This document shows positions 1 to 11,238 of a stretch of DNA of 64,000 nt, piece by piece. Made by a program: the position numbers and the translations under genes. The first letter of the stretch is position 1. Each line of letters begins with the position of its first letter. The stretch comes from Macrosoma leucophasiata (lineage: Eukaryota > Arthropoda > Insecta > Lepidoptera > Hedylidae): NCBI GenBank assembly GCA_036365455.1, contig JAWQUS010000010.1, forward strand, positions 13,400,501 through 13,464,500. The letters run 5' to 3'. Under the pieces are notes generated by a model that was not told where the DNA came from, ran no database searches, and saw only the letters and a list, made by a program, of their open reading frames with translations.

Positions 1-130
1 TGACAACGCAACATTGGGTTTTATATGTATAGATATTTATAGTATTCACTTCCCATTCCCAAATACAGGGATATCTGGCGCTCCACACTCTCTGTCTACC
101 CCATGAGGGACTTGGCGTGAAGATATATAC
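1..130 (+). repeat. SINE-tail-like dispersed repeat fragment
   Basis: Positions 55-125 hold a stretch (ctctgtctaccccatgagg, then acttggcgtgaagatat) whose reverse complement recurs near 48310-48352 (cttcacgccaggtcccta, ggggtgggcagagag). It resembles the 'cgcctgt...ccccgaaggggtaggcag' tail motif seen at several places here. No gene is visible before the nudC exon at 251. The strand is given relative to the other copies and is uncertain. Confidence 0.45.
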
Positions 131-250
131 ATACATACTTTCCATCAAAATGAACTTATGCTAAAAAATCTCGAAACAAAAATTTGAATCCTCCACTTCG
201 CTCGCAAATGTGAATGCAGAGCATTATAACGAACTGTGTTTTATTTGCAG

Positions 251-3200
251 TTACGAGTCCCACTGCGTCAAGTGCTGCGACCAAGGGACCTGACAGTTAC
301 CATCGGCAAACGCCACCTCAAAGTCGGTGTCAAAGGTCAGCCGCTGATAATTGACGGAGAATTGGATGCGGACGTAAAGGTGGAAGAGTCTACTTGGGTG
401 CTACAGGATGGGCGCAACTTGCTTGTAAATCTAGAAAAGGTATGAAAATTTCTACATAGATTTAGAATTTGTAGATTTAGAAAATATAAAATTAGGATGG
501 ATATAAATACTTATGACGGAATAAAAAAATTAAAATTCCAAAAAATTTTGTCCTTGTTAAAATTGATTGCTGAATGCGATGCTAAGAATCATTTTGAATA
601 TTATTGTACATTCAGGATCTTGCCTGTGATCGAAAATCATTGGAAATTAGACTTGATCTCAATACAAATAAGGGACCGACGTGATCTACCGGATATTTCT
701 CGGTTGGTACATAGAGTGGGTACATCGTTAGATTATTGCTATTGCTTTGAAAGTCGAAATATCGACAGCAATGACAATGTCGACAGCTATACCAATAGGC
801 CCCCAGATCCCGTACATTTCTGAAACGACTCATTTACTTTTTTTTTACTCACTCATTACTCATTACTCATTTACGCCTTTTCCACGTTGTATAGGTATAT
901 ATCCTGTATTCTGAATATTATAAGTTGTCTTTCCAATCATTTGTGTTAAATTCGATCCGCATTGTCATCTACATAGAAGTACACTAACCAAACGAGTTTT
1001 ATATTTTTTTGCCTTAAACGCAAGATTACTACATTCCAAGGAAAATAATTTTACTAGACATTTTATGCATATTAATCGATTGCTTACAAAAAAATAATTT
1101 AAATTAATGAAATATTTACAAGCGATGGACTTGTTCCTTCTAATGTATAAAAAATGCTCGAATACAATTTAGGAAATATGCTCGGTATCCTACAAAATTG
1201 TCAATTCGCATTGTCATGTCGAAAGGTGAACGGCATGTTGTAGGCATGAAAGAAAAACGTCTGAAAAAACAAAAAGAACCTTTTCAAACGTTTCCAGATA
1301 TATAAAGTCTCACTTAACTAATAAATTAATATTGCTATAGGTCTGCGTCTTAATCGGGACATTTATGGGCTAATTTATTAATCATACTCAACTTTCATCC
1401 CGTTTCACTAGGTAAGAAAAGACTGCTCAGACTCATTCACTAAATAAAGACGGTGTAGGTTACTATCTGAAACGGGTCAAAATAGGATGTTCGTAATCGG
1501 AGTGTATGTATGAAGATGAGATGAATGTAGAAGAGGTACTAGAGGCGTGTAAGAACCAGGATATTTGGCGTTTCACACTAGGCCTAGCTCGTAAAAATCT
1601 TGGCCTGAAGTAACTGACATAGATATCTTCACGCGAAGTTACAGCATTATTCACTTTTTTTATGTAATGAAAGTGGTAAACAAGCATACAGTTCACAATG
1701 ATGTTAAGTAATAGTTCAGCCTATAGACAACAATACACAGACCAAGGTCAAAATGCAGATGCGTTACCACTCCTGAGGCCTAAGGTGTTATGCCTCTGTG
1801 CTGGAAAATACTGGGCCGTACATTACCACCTCACCGGAATACGATAGTGCTGAACCCTGAACACTACTATTTAGCGGCAAGTATAATTATTAGGTAATGC
1901 GGTGGTGCCTACGCCCGCAAGCTCCGTCACTGGTCAACATTAGCTTTTTTATCTTTCCTCGAATTTGACGAATCGTCGTGATGTTGGTTTTCGTGCATAG
2001 TTTTGAATTAAAATTAGTGACATAAATATATAATCGATATCGAGGGTTAAACCCTAAGACATACCAAGAAGGCACGGTTTTACCGCCTGGTTACCGTTAG
2101 CATCCGCTTCATTTTAGCACGTAATATTAGTTCATATCTAAAAATCCCATGAGATGAACGTGTCCCGTCCGTGGTCATGGCCCGGACCGCTGTGTACGTG
2201 CGTGGCCACTTCTTTAGAATCTTTTGATGTCTGGTATACAACAGATTATTTTATACCGCGTTCGTTAATAATGCCCCCTTAAATAAAAACGTTCATCTCA
2301 GCGGACGTCCCACAAAAGTGAAAACTTAAACTAATCTAACAACTTATGTAGTATTGAAATTGTATTCATATATTTTGTTTAAAAAAGTAATCACTTTCAA
2401 AGGCGATAGTTATAGGATGCCTCAGATGATGTCACTTCAAAAAGTTACCTAAAAACTTTTATACCAAAATATTTCCTTCCTTTATGTATAGATATTACGT
2501 TAAGCTACATAACATTGTTGCTTTTTATTTTATGCTCATTTAATCACCTCCCGCGTTCCCATACCGTCTTTGATTAACTTATCCTTATTTTTCTTACCTG
2601 CTCCATCGTCAATCGCTAATCATCTACGTTTCAACAATCATTAAACAATGAGTCCACTTGGTACCTTTCAGTCCATAAATGAGTCTTCTGAAGCGTCAGT
2701 TCAAGATTTCCTACCATGTTCTTGCTATGATAATTCGATTAACAGGATACAATTCGAATCCATCCAAAAAGTGTAATTGGTAATTTTTTATCGACTCGAA
2801 ATTTAAATTAAAATAAACATGTTTTTTTTTAGGTGAATAAAATGAACTGGTGGGGCCGGCTCGTTACAACTGACCCAGAAATATCAACCAGGAAGATAAA
2901 TCCAGGTACGTATTTCATAATTAAGCTGGCGCATATATCTTGTTTCGTATAAAACACGTAATTAAGATCGATACGTAAACATGCAATTTGTTATTGCCTT
3001 GGTATTTTTTTTAATGTTGACGTTTTACATAATTGTTTCAGAACCATCAAAATTATCAGATTTAGACGGTGAAACTAGAGGCTTAGTGGAGAAAATGATG
3101 TATGATCAAAGACAAAAGGAAATGGGCCTGCCTACTAGTGATGAACAAAAGAAACAGGATGTACTTAAAAAGTGAGTGTATTTCGTTGTTTCTTTTTCAG

Positions 3201-3421
3201 AATTAATCATTAATTTTATTATTTTTGAAAATAAGCATCTATTTAGACTGATTTGCCAAAATAAATCAACCTTTACTGTGTCAAAGCAAATAAATAGGTA
3301 GTTCACGTTCGTTTTATAGGAGTAAGATACCTTGAGGTTCGCGTCACTAAATTTATATTTATTTTCCAGATTCATGGAACAACATCCTGAAATGGATTTC
3401 TCCAAATGCAAATTTAATTAA
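251..3421 (+). CDS. nudC: Nuclear migration protein NudC, C-terminal part (4 exons)
   Basis: NudC is a cytosolic HSP90-associated co-chaperone that works with dynein, LIS1 and NudE in nuclear movement and mitosis. Exons are 251-439, 2833-2905, 3042-3171 and 3370-3421, with AG acceptors, GT donors and matching phases (0, 1, 2). Together they encode 147 aa ending in TAA at 3419-3421. Exon 1 carries the end of the p23-like CS domain (RRHL-type strand, here [19 protein letters not shown], then [13 protein letters not shown]). Exon 2 has the [10 protein letters not shown] block. Exons 3-4 have the family signature [32 protein letters not shown] and the terminal [12 protein letters not shown]. Human NudC is about 331 aa, so roughly the first half lies upstream of the window. 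Intron 1 (2.4 kb) holds a family A repeat and a small inverted-repeat element. Nothing looks broken. Confidence 0.95.
1655..1935 (-). repeat. Family A retroposon, copy 1
   Basis: Family A is the commonest dispersed repeat in the window. On the strand shown it starts with a T-run, then tatgtaatg...agtggcaaacaagca, agttcacattgatgttaag, cctgaggcctaaggtg, gcctctgtgccgg, acattaccacctgaccgg, ggtaatgcggtggtgcct, and often ends ctaccaccagt. The T-run on one end of every full copy implies a poly(A) tail on the opposite strand, hence the '-' sense. No protein is encoded. This copy is nearly full length and ends around ctccgtcactgg. Confidence 0.75.
2151..2303. repeat. Short inverted-terminal-repeat element (MITE-like)
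   Basis: The ends are complementary: gagatgaacgt near 2151 and acgttcatctc near 2293. They enclose about 150 bp with no ORF. No convincing target duplication was seen, so the class is left open. Confidence 0.4.
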
Positions 3422-3590
3422 GAACATTTATTACTAGCTATGATTATGATTCAACAAGACCTACAAATTGCTTTCAAATATTATGATTTCAATGTGATAG
3501 GTTTTCAACGCCGCATTATATCTTTACGTATCGAGATTCCGGTTGCTAATTTTGCGGGATAAAGGTTTTTATTGACATCAATTTGATAAA

Positions 3591-3596
3591 ATTAAA
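3591..3596 (+). terminator. Putative nudC polyadenylation signal (ATTAAA)
   Basis: ATTAAA lies 170 bp after the nudC stop codon, followed by GT/T-rich sequence. It is the common variant of AATAAA; no transcript evidence is available. Confidence 0.4.
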
Positions 3597-3654
3597 TATG
3601 TGTGTTTCATCTAAATATTTGTGTAATTCATCTAAATATTTTTATCTTTAATTT

Positions 3655-4080
3655 ATCTTGATTACGCTCTCACAATTGGTTACGTGAGATGTTTAGGGAG
3701 GGTCGAGCCGAATCTCATCTAATCTAACTTGGGGGAGAGGGGAGGTCGAGCCGAATCTCCTCTTATCTCACTTAGTGAGAGGGGGGATCTCGGCAAATAT
3801 CACGCGAGTTGTTTCCTCAGAAAGAAGTAGCAGAAAAGGCAGTGTTAAATTAAGTTAAACATGCCCCATCACCCAGAAATATAACCCAGATCTAGTCACG
3901 TGAATATTTTGTCTGTTTTGAATTCAATGACTTTACACTACATACACACTTTAAAAAAAATACCTACGTGAGATTGAAGGATCTAGGAAGAGAAGGGAAG
4001 GGGGTTGAGCCAAATCCCACCTCACCAGGCCTCACTAGGGGGAAGGGAGGAGTCGATCATTCGCTAAACAGCCTGTCATA
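3655..4080. repeat. G-rich 'gagggtcgagccgaatctc' repeat region
   Basis: A motif of about 20 bp, ggtcgagccgaatctc(a/c)tc, occurs twice in 3710-3760 and in degenerate form (gggttgagccaaatccca) near 4000. Each is preceded or followed by tacgtgagat and ggggagaggg-like runs. It looks like a decayed dispersed repeat with short internal duplications; no ORF. Confidence 0.45.
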
Positions 4081-4680
4081 ATTAATGGAATGGAATGACG
4101 GGATTCCGCGAAATTAAAATTTGGCTGTCCCGCTAATTTGAACTTGAACGAGAATTTCCAGAAAAAGACATTCGAAAATTAATTTTGGGATTGGAAAACC
4201 TACACATTGTGTTCATTTTATTATTATAATAATATCAATTGATTACATTTTCATAATAGTACTGCACTTGCATACTTTACTTAGACCATTTCTATCTCTC
4301 TGACAAGTTGTTTATCTAACAATATAAACATGCTAAACTTGTAAGTTGTAAGATGTGTAATGGAAATATGTATGTACCAATTTATTTACCTATAAATAAG
4401 TGGGTCATAATAGGATATTTCGTTGTATCATGAGATTAATCGGCATTTTGTTATTATTTCAAGTGTTAGATATTGCAGTATATGTAACCATTTCTAAAGA
4501 TTATTCAATATTTATTATATTTTTTATTTGATATTTAATTACGATCAACTACTTGTTTGAGAGATAAGAAAATACACGTGTATTCGTTACAACTCTATAA
4601 ATAGTTTCATTTCCCTTCCTTGATCTTATTGAAGTACGCAGATGTACGTACCTAAACTACGTTTTATTCTGCAGCATGTG

Positions 4681-4825
4681 TTTTGTTATGTCATGGAAGT
4701 GGCAAAGAAGCATACAGTTCACAAAAATGGTAAGCGAATACCTACTTGTTAGCCTTTAAAAATCTGATATTATTTTGATGTTGACGCGTTGTCATGGCGC
4801 CTGCTGAGGCCTAAGCTGTTATGCT
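4681..4825 (-). repeat. Family A retroposon fragment, copy 2
   Basis: Recognisable blocks: atggaagtggcaaagaagca, cagttcaca, cctgctgaggcctaagctgt, tatgcttgtg. The distal half is missing. Confidence 0.55.
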
Positions 4826-5214
4826 TGTGAGTCGGATGGTAGAATAAAAAAAGTAATATACCTACCTAGTTCTTTATTATAGACTACAGGTTTACCTATT
4901 AGAAGTATATGGCATTTAAAGTAAGATTGGAAATATCCCAATAGTATGGAACCTTCAGCACCCAGGTCTGATTCGCACCTGGCCGGGTTTCATCACTAGG
5001 GAGAGAGGATTGAGCTCTCCGTGGGGACGCCCTAAGCTAACTACCATAGAATTCTAACTACCTACTTCGAAATTGTGAACGAATTAATTTACACATACGA
5101 ATACGACTTGTACCGAGGTACTGAAGTGCTGGACTAATTAGGGTGACCACACAAGGGCCACCGCTTACAAGCACAAAACACCCTTACCGGCATGTTACCT
5201 AATTTTTCTTTTAG
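4826..5214. other. Intergenic, no gene recognised
   Basis: AT-rich sequence between the family A fragment and the possible exon at 5239. No open frame or repeat family was recognised. A pyrimidine-rich acceptor-like stretch (ttcttttag) ends at 5214. Confidence 0.4.
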
Positions 5215-5238
5215 TTTTCATCTCTTATGACCCTTTAA

Positions 5239-6884
5239 ATGAGAATACGCCTATGCGATATGCAATCAAACAAGTGGGCGGATGAAGTGTTGAAGCTATG
5301 TGAAGGGAAGAGACAGGTAACTTTTTGTACAAAGCGTAGAATGTGTTTTTGCTAATCATCTCGCTTTGTGATTGTGCCTACTGTCACGACATGCGATTAT
5401 AAAATTAAGTTACTAACTTACTGGACTAGATAAATCACTTGCAATTAGCAACTGAGCTAAAAAAGTGATCTGTTAAGCAAGGATCATGTCTTTAGTAGGT
5501 ATTTGTATACTCTGGTATCATGCATGAGACCGAAAGTTGTCAATTTGATTCAAAATATCAAGAAAATTAACATTAGCATTATACATAAAGTAAGTGTGCC
5601 AATTAACCTACATGTTTTATTACATTAATCAAAAGTAAATCCAAAAATAGGGGACCCGTGTTTAACCATTTTTCGAAATTTTGTACTTTTCATTCATAAT
5701 TTCTACTTTGAAAGTTAGTGTATTCTAAAAAGTCGTATGCGCCATATGACGTCACACACGGTAGAATGGCGATAGAACCACTGCTTTGTGCCGTGACCCT
5801 AAAAAAAATGTAGATGTCACTGTCTTGTCGTTGTCAGCTTGTCAAACTCGATGTAGGGCTGTGATCTTTATATTTTAAAAATATCAGTACCAGTGTTCGA
5901 TATATCGAAAAAAATATCGATATATCAATATAATTAAAAAAAATCTTTGAACCTGCGTGTCGTCGATTAATCTCTTCCTTGATCCAACTACAAATAAAAA
6001 ATATCAATATTATATCAACAGCCTAAGGGCTAAGCCGTTGTTGAAGACTTTAAAACTTGTTTTTTTTTTCGTAGCAGCTTTTCATAGACTTAGTAGTAGG
6101 GATGGCGATTCTTTCTGAAATAAATCAATGTTCGAATCGAAGTGTCCAAAATCCATCCACGATTAAATCGACATTGAAAAAATCAATCTTTGATTATCGA
6201 TCTATTTTTGATTTGGGATTTGTAATACTAAATTTCAAGGAAAACTGACGACAAAAAAAAAGCAACTCAACACTGTTCAATGCTGGTATAATGCTTCCTA
6301 TACTAACGTTTAAACGTTAAATCTTATGATCTGTATGTTTCCTATGTCCCTATGTGAATTAACCAAAAAGATCGATCTTCGATTTCCCAGGGTATAGTAT
6401 CGATTCACTAGATGAATCCTGTACTGTGGATCGATTTAAATAAATTATTATAATTATTTAAATAAGAACCGATTTTTTGGATCCTAAAGATCGCTTTTCC
6501 GATTAATCGATCTCAGGTCTCTGCATGGTCTCGGATCACCATCCCTACTTCCTAGTTTTATACTTTGACATTGACTTATCCGTATCAATATGTCACATCT
6601 TGTCACAGAGTATGTAACAATAATGTTTTCATCTAAAATGGTAACTACATCATTCCAACATATAAGTGACGACATCACATGTTTTTCCGTTTTATTTTTT
6701 TTTCACAGAAATTAAGAAATAATGAAATACAAAAAATATAAATTTGAACTCAGAAAAGAAAAATAAAGAAACGGTATTTTTCTTTTAGGGTCGTGTCAAA
6801 GGAGATGTTGCGAGCTCGGCTCTGGTTCGTACACGTCCTCAAAAAATGGATAAATTAAAGAAGAATCCGAAAAAATACAATTAA
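5239..6884 (+). CDS. Putative basic micro-protein, two exons (unrecognised)
   Basis: I do not recognise this protein. The 3' exon 6789-6884 follows a clear acceptor (tatttttcttttag) and reads 31 residues to a stop (TAA, 6882-6884): GRVKGDVASSALVRTRPQ, then a Lys/Asn-rich end (MDKLKKNPKKYN). A phase-0 donor that fits it is at 5316/5317 (AGACAG|gtaact). It ends a small open stretch starting at ATG 5239 or ATG 5260 with residues MQSNKWADEVLKLCEGKRQ. Joined, the product would be 57 or 50 aa, strongly basic, with no signal peptide or membrane segment. A good acceptor at 5214 would make the 5' end an untranslated-leader exon. The weak point is that the 5' exon region is also open in another frame. 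The pairing is inference; the 3' exon is the better-supported half. Confidence 0.33.
5317..6788. other. Possible intron with TGTCA-rich patch and hAT-type MITE
   Basis: It holds a palindromic cgatatatcg run (5898-5930), a cluster of tgtc/tgtca words at 5815-5850 like the one just upstream of odr-4, and the MITE at 6097-6547. No other coding stretch was recognised. Confidence 0.4.
6097..6547. mobile_element. hAT-type MITE, 451 bp
   Basis: Ends with inverted TAGGGATGG / CCATCCCTA. Immediate flanks are an imperfect 8-bp direct repeat (CTTAGTAG at 6089-6096, CTTCCTAG at 6548-6555), the target-duplication length of hAT elements. The interior is AT-rich with repeated atcgat words and no transposase. 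Confidence 0.65.
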
Positions 6885-7557
6885 TTTAATCAAGAATATA
6901 TATCAGAGTTACAACCACATTTCATACAAACGTATTTATTATTTTCAACTATGTTCAACATGGCGGCGATACAGCCGACGCTTGGGATCAATTGATTTCG
7001 ATAGTATTTATAAAATATTACTTTTTCTCCAAGTAATATATAATCAAAAAACAATAAAATAATGAAAATGTCAAAATGACGTCGCCCGCCATATTCACCA
7101 TGTTGGTTTTGAGTTGCAATTCTAACTGCAAAAAATGTTTTGTAACTGCAAACAAGGCAAAATAAGTGAAAATATGCAGTAAAAAACGTTGATACATGGA
7201 TTTTGCCTGTTTAATGATATTGTGTACAATACTTGGCCCGAGGTCCATACATTTTTGCAACATCACCTTTGAAATGTTGTCAATTATGGACCACCATAAG
7301 GATTTTGTGAAATAAGACTTAGAATTAAAAATATATTTCAGCCTTACATAGTTTAAACAGTTCGATAGTTATTTGGTATCAAAAACTATTGTTAGAAGTC
7401 CTAAGAAACATAAACATCTTAGAAATCTTAGAAATAATCAACATTTTGTAAAATAAGACATTATTGTGCATTAGCAAAAAGTGTACAAAATATGGCCCAC
7501 ATGGTTTTTCATTTCTTATATGGATAAATTAGTAAATTAATAATATTAAATCAATGG
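6885..7557. other. Intergenic, AT-rich
   Basis: Contains acatggcggcgat at 6959-6971, a YY1-like word often found near transcription starts, and 'ggaccaccat / ggcccacatgg' words that recur downstream to 7870. They may be remains of the transposon whose N-terminus is at 7558-7767. No exon was recognised. Confidence 0.35.
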
Positions 7558-7767
7558 TCAATTATAAAAATTGAAATAATTGTTGGTACGCAATTCGCAT
7601 ACATAAATATCAACCATATCTTCTATGCCGGCAGCAGCGACAACAGAACCACAAATCGATGGCCGGCAGTCTTCGTGCACATGCATAGCTTTAATTGCAT
7701 TTGCCATTGCATCTTTATCCCACGTTGGTCTGGTCTTACCTTTGGTTGTAGAAATTGTAGATGCCAT
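7558..7767 (-). pseudogene. Pogo/Tigger-like transposase N-terminal (psq-type HTH) remnant
   Basis: The minus strand reads from Met at 7767: MASTISTTKGKTRPTWDKDA, then MANAIKAMHVHEDC. The pattern 'basic residues, T/S-W, acidic pair, x-AxxAxxAM' matches the start of psq-type helix-turn-helix domains in pogo/Tigger transposases and CENP-B-like proteins. The following residues (SICGSVVAAAGIEDMVDIYV) no longer follow the family, and the frame ends after 69 residues against 400 or more for an intact transposase. It is best read as a truncated transposon fragment. A domesticated first exon is less likely. Confidence 0.45.
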
Positions 7768-8734
7768 CCTAGAACAAACAAATTAAAAAGTATGACTGTT
7801 TTTAATATGGATTAGGTACTAGTCCATATTCAAAACATGCTGGTGGTCCATATTATAATACACATACATTTTCAGGATAATATTGTTGCTAAGCTAATTA
7901 TGAAAACTATTGAATATTACAGCCTAATATGAATAATTGTAAATTAATTCACCTTTCCCCTAGTGTATCCACTGTCCCAAACAGTTATATTTGCTGAAAT
8001 TATGAGCTTACAAAGTAAGGTAAAAAATTACATCGCGCGTTGATAAAAACGAAAAATGGCTGCTATGAATAAGCGAACTCTCTCTGCTGACCGACAAGCG
8101 ACTGGCGGGCGGCGGGAAGGGTGGATGGAGCTTAGCGTGCGGTGACCGATGGATTAATACGGTCGGTTATGAGAAATAAGAGTAGTTCATATTACGAGAC
8201 TGGTCCATCCCTACTTCTGTGATGTTCTTTGAAGTCATCAAGTAATATCTCAATGTCATCAAGTGTGATAAGTTTGGTATTTCATTTTCACTGGTTCCTT
8301 GTAGACTGAGAGATACTGAACCCTCCGCGCACCGTTGGCCCTGTAAGGCTAGAAATTTTTATAGGGATAAATCATAACACGCAAAAGTACAAAAACCATC
8401 GCCTGGCAAGGATCAGCCAGTCACTTCACGAACCCCACATTTTTGAAAATGTAAAAAACAAAAAAAAAAAACTTGAACCTGTAAGGCTGAAATTTTTATA
8501 AGATTTGGTTTTTAAATAGTAAAGTTTTTTTTGCCTGTCAATTTCAAAAAATAAAAAATTGACTGGCGATTTCGATGAGCACAAGTGCCTGCCAGGCGAA
8601 CCGAAAGGTGTGCTATATGTATGAATTAAAATAAACTTTCTGCTGTAAAGTTGAAAGTATATGTGTTTGTCTAAGATACTTGAAGTAGCTTGAAGAAAGT
8701 AGGTATAATGACAGGCGGTTCTGGATAGCATAAA
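7768..8734. other. Intergenic, no gene recognised
   Basis: Includes 'ggtccatccctac' at 8202-8214, which resembles the end of the hAT-type MITE at 6547, and two diverged copies of 'cctgtaaggct(a)gaaatttttata' (8340 and 8478). No coding feature was recognised. Confidence 0.35.
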
Positions 8735-9125
8735 AAAATCGGCCAAGTGCGAGTCGGACTCGCACACAAAGTGTTCCGTACAAAAAAATTGCTTAAAAAA
8801 TAAGTTTGTTGTATGGGACGGCCCCCTTTGATGTCTACTTTATTTTTATTTAGTTATTTATTTTGAAAGGTAATATACAAAATAATATTCTGTGAAAATT
8901 TTAAGCGTCTACCTGCTGCCGTTATTAATATTGAGCAAAAATACGAAAATATTTTGACGAATGTGTTTATTGTATGAGGACCCCACTAAATATTTTTCGT
9001 TTTTGATTTTTTTTGTATTTGTCGTTATAGCGGCAATAGAGATACATAACTTGTTAGTGTAATTTCAAGTGTGAAATTTCAGCTTGTTAGCTATCTCATG
9101 AGATAAAGCCTGGTGACAGACAGAG
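8735..9125 (-). repeat. 'GGGTTCCGT' dispersed repeat, antisense copy
   Basis: Begins ggccaagtgcgagtcggact and cgcacacaaagtgttccgta. It later has tcgttatagcggcaatagag and ends with atctcatgagataaagcctg and gtgacagacag. It is the reverse complement of the element that starts 'gggttccgtacc...gtctgtctgtc' and ends 'gagtcggactcgcacttggcc', a widespread lepidopteran repeat. It lies head-to-head with the next copy. Confidence 0.6.
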
Positions 9126-9223
9126 ATCAATTCTTCAGCATCACTTGACTCATTTTCAGCAGTATCTGCCGGCTGTTGTAATAATATTTCGTAGATAGAA
9201 GAAGGAACTGTTTTTATTTGTTA

Positions 9224-9330
9224 GGGTGCCGTACCTAAAACGTAAAACGGGACCCTATTACTAAGCCGCCATGTCTGTCTGTCCGTCCGTACGTCTGTCT
9301 GTCTGTCACCAGGCTGTATCTCATAAATCG
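9224..9330 (+). repeat. 'GGGTTCCGT' dispersed repeat, sense 5' part
   Basis: Reads gggtgccgtacctaaaacgt, gggaccctattactaag, a (gtct/gtcc)n tract and caccaggctgtatctcataa. It has the same start as the copies at 38270 and 53985 and is truncated after about 105 bp. Confidence 0.6.
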
Positions 9331-9947
9331 TTATAGCAAGTATATCGTACAAAGCAAATCGATTTCGATAACCCAAAAAAAATTGAATATCGGTATATTG
9401 AAGAATAAAATTATTTTTAAAAAAAATATCGGTATTTTTACCCATCCCTAGTCTCCAGTTCTCTCAAGAAGCTTGAATACCTCTTCTTGAGTTCTCTATA
9501 TTCACTCAACTCTAAAGATGTGACTTAGCTGGCAAAAAATAGATTTTTATGTTAATCGATAATTTTTAAGGCTGGTATAATCGATTATTCCATTCACAAT
9601 AATCGACTTTTTTAAGAAAAATCGATATATTTTTATACTTTTAATTTAAAAATCGGAAATTTGATGCTTTTACAAATTAATTATCTTTATTTGTTCATCA
9701 AATGGACATAGACAATATACTTCGGGCATGAAAATAAAAAAAAATAGTGATACGCTTCACTCAATAACGAAAATCATCTCTAATAATTTATTTAGCAAGT
9801 AATAGAAAAGAAAAGCAGTTGAAATCATCATATCGATAGGTGGTCTAGAAAATTCTTGCGCGCATGTAAAAATCAGTTTTGACAGGAAGTCCAGAACTGC
9901 GAATTAAGTTATCGGGCATGCAAAATGTGACTTATTCAGATCGTGTT
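9331..9947. other. AT-rich intergenic with atcgat-rich decayed MITE remains
   Basis: Contains 'acccatcccta' at 9440, like the hAT-type MITE end, and repeated taatcgat/atcgattat words. No ORF was recognised. Confidence 0.35.
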
Positions 9948-10225
9948 TTTTTTTAATGTTATGGAAGTGGCAAACAAGCATGCAGTTCACATTGATGTTA
10001 AGTGATGACTGCAGCCTATAGACACCCACACAAAGACCAAGGTCAAAATGCAGATGTGTTACCACTCCTGGAGCCTAACGTGTTATGCCTCTGTGCCGGA
10101 AATTACAGGGCCGTACATTACCACCTGACCGGAACACGATAGTGCTGAACACTTTCATTTAGCGGCAAGTATATAAGGTAATGCGGTGGTGCCACGCCCG
10201 CGAGCGCTGTCACTGAAAATCTACC
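9948..10225 (-). repeat. Family A retroposon, copy 3
   Basis: Nearly full-length copy: T-run, ttatggaagtggcaaacaag, ttcacattgatgttaagtga, gatgactgcagcctatagac, acctgaccggaacacgatag, ggtaatgcggtggtgcc and ctaccaccag. Confidence 0.75.
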
Positions 10226-10519
10226 ACCAGAAAAAAAAAATGTAATACTATTTTTGTATTTCTGAACGTTTTAATATAACTTTTAAAACACTCGCGATCA
10301 GTAAAATGCACGTTTTAAGTACTTTTAAGTTCTTTGAGGCAATATTTTAATTTCGCAGTTGTACCATTGTTTTTTGTTTTAAAAAGTAGAGACTTCTTTT
10401 GGTCGTTTTAGTAACATTATAAGCAAAAGACCACAAATAATAAACCGTCAACTCACTCGCTCACGTAATCAATGGGTAAGATTGTAAAGGAGATTAATAC
10501 TGTTATTTAATACGTTTTT

Positions 10520-10775
10520 GGGCTCAGTGTTAACACTGTACAAATTATGTCATTGCCAAATAACTATAAAATAAATAATTTGAAATAATGGCATTTTTTG
10601 AATTGCCAGTATTTGAAGTACCTATGTAATAATATAAGTAAAAGTTGGCTTTGATTTCTTCTTCTTTTGTCAACTATATTACAAAAAGTACTGTGTAATG
10701 GGTTAACCATTAACGATTTTGCAAGCCCAAAATTATTGTTATCCTTTAAAAACAAAGTTTTTATTTACGAGGAAA
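10520..10775. repeat. Family D repeat, copy 1 (uninterrupted)
   Basis: Shares with 23722-24165 the blocks gtgttaacactgt, caaataactataaaataaat, gcattttttgaattgccagt, agtaaaagttgg and cccaaaattat. No ORF. It lies about 460 bp upstream of the odr-4 start codon. Confidence 0.6.
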
Positions 10776-11049
10776 TGAATTTAAAAAACAGTCTATTCAA
10801 TTCAAAAATTTCAAAATGTGAAATGATTATTATTTACCGACTATGAAGAAAATAATTCTATTATTGAGTTGCTGTTAAAATATTCAAAGTACGATAGGAA
10901 ACTACGAAATAAATAATCTATTTATAAAATGTTTAAAATTCGAAAACATTACGTGAAGTAGAGAAATTAAAAATCGATTTATCTAAAAAAATCGCTTTTA
11001 AAACTTAATTAAGAAATTCTTTTTTGCTTCCCTACTCCACTCCAGCATG

Positions 11050-11115
11050 CAGCATGTGTCAAGTGTCAATTGTGTCATGTCAAATATGTCAATAGTGTTG
11101 GTCTGTGGTCAATTT
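11050..11115 (+). promoter_or_regulatory. TGTCA-rich putative promoter region of odr-4
   Basis: Five tgtca words fall within 40 bp (11057-11092), about 150 bp upstream of the odr-4 ATG. A similar cluster is at 5815-5850. Promoter function is inferred from position only; no TATA box or transcript data support a start site. Confidence 0.25.
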
Positions 11116-11238
11116 AAACCTTTTATTTTTATTTTAGTAAATAAAATATAATCTTAGATTGTTATTTTGTTGTGTTGTTTTCTTGTAATTAAAAATAAAG
11201 TTACTTTGTATATCAAGTTAAGGATTTAGAATTGCAAT

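Larger units (their letters stand above)
440..2832 (+). other. nudC intron 1
   Basis: AT-rich intron flanked by a gtatga donor and a poly-pyrimidine acceptor (nine T then AG). It contains a family A retroposon (1655-1935), a SINE-tail-like patch near 1550-1640 and an inverted-repeat element (2151-2303). A 108-codon open frame at 497-823 shows no family resemblance and is treated as chance. Confidence 0.7.

Noticed and set aside
497..823. 108-codon open frame in nudC intron 1 as a gene or alternative 3' exon
   Set aside because: No recognisable motif, no acceptor of good quality, and an antisense open frame of similar size overlaps it. Likely chance.
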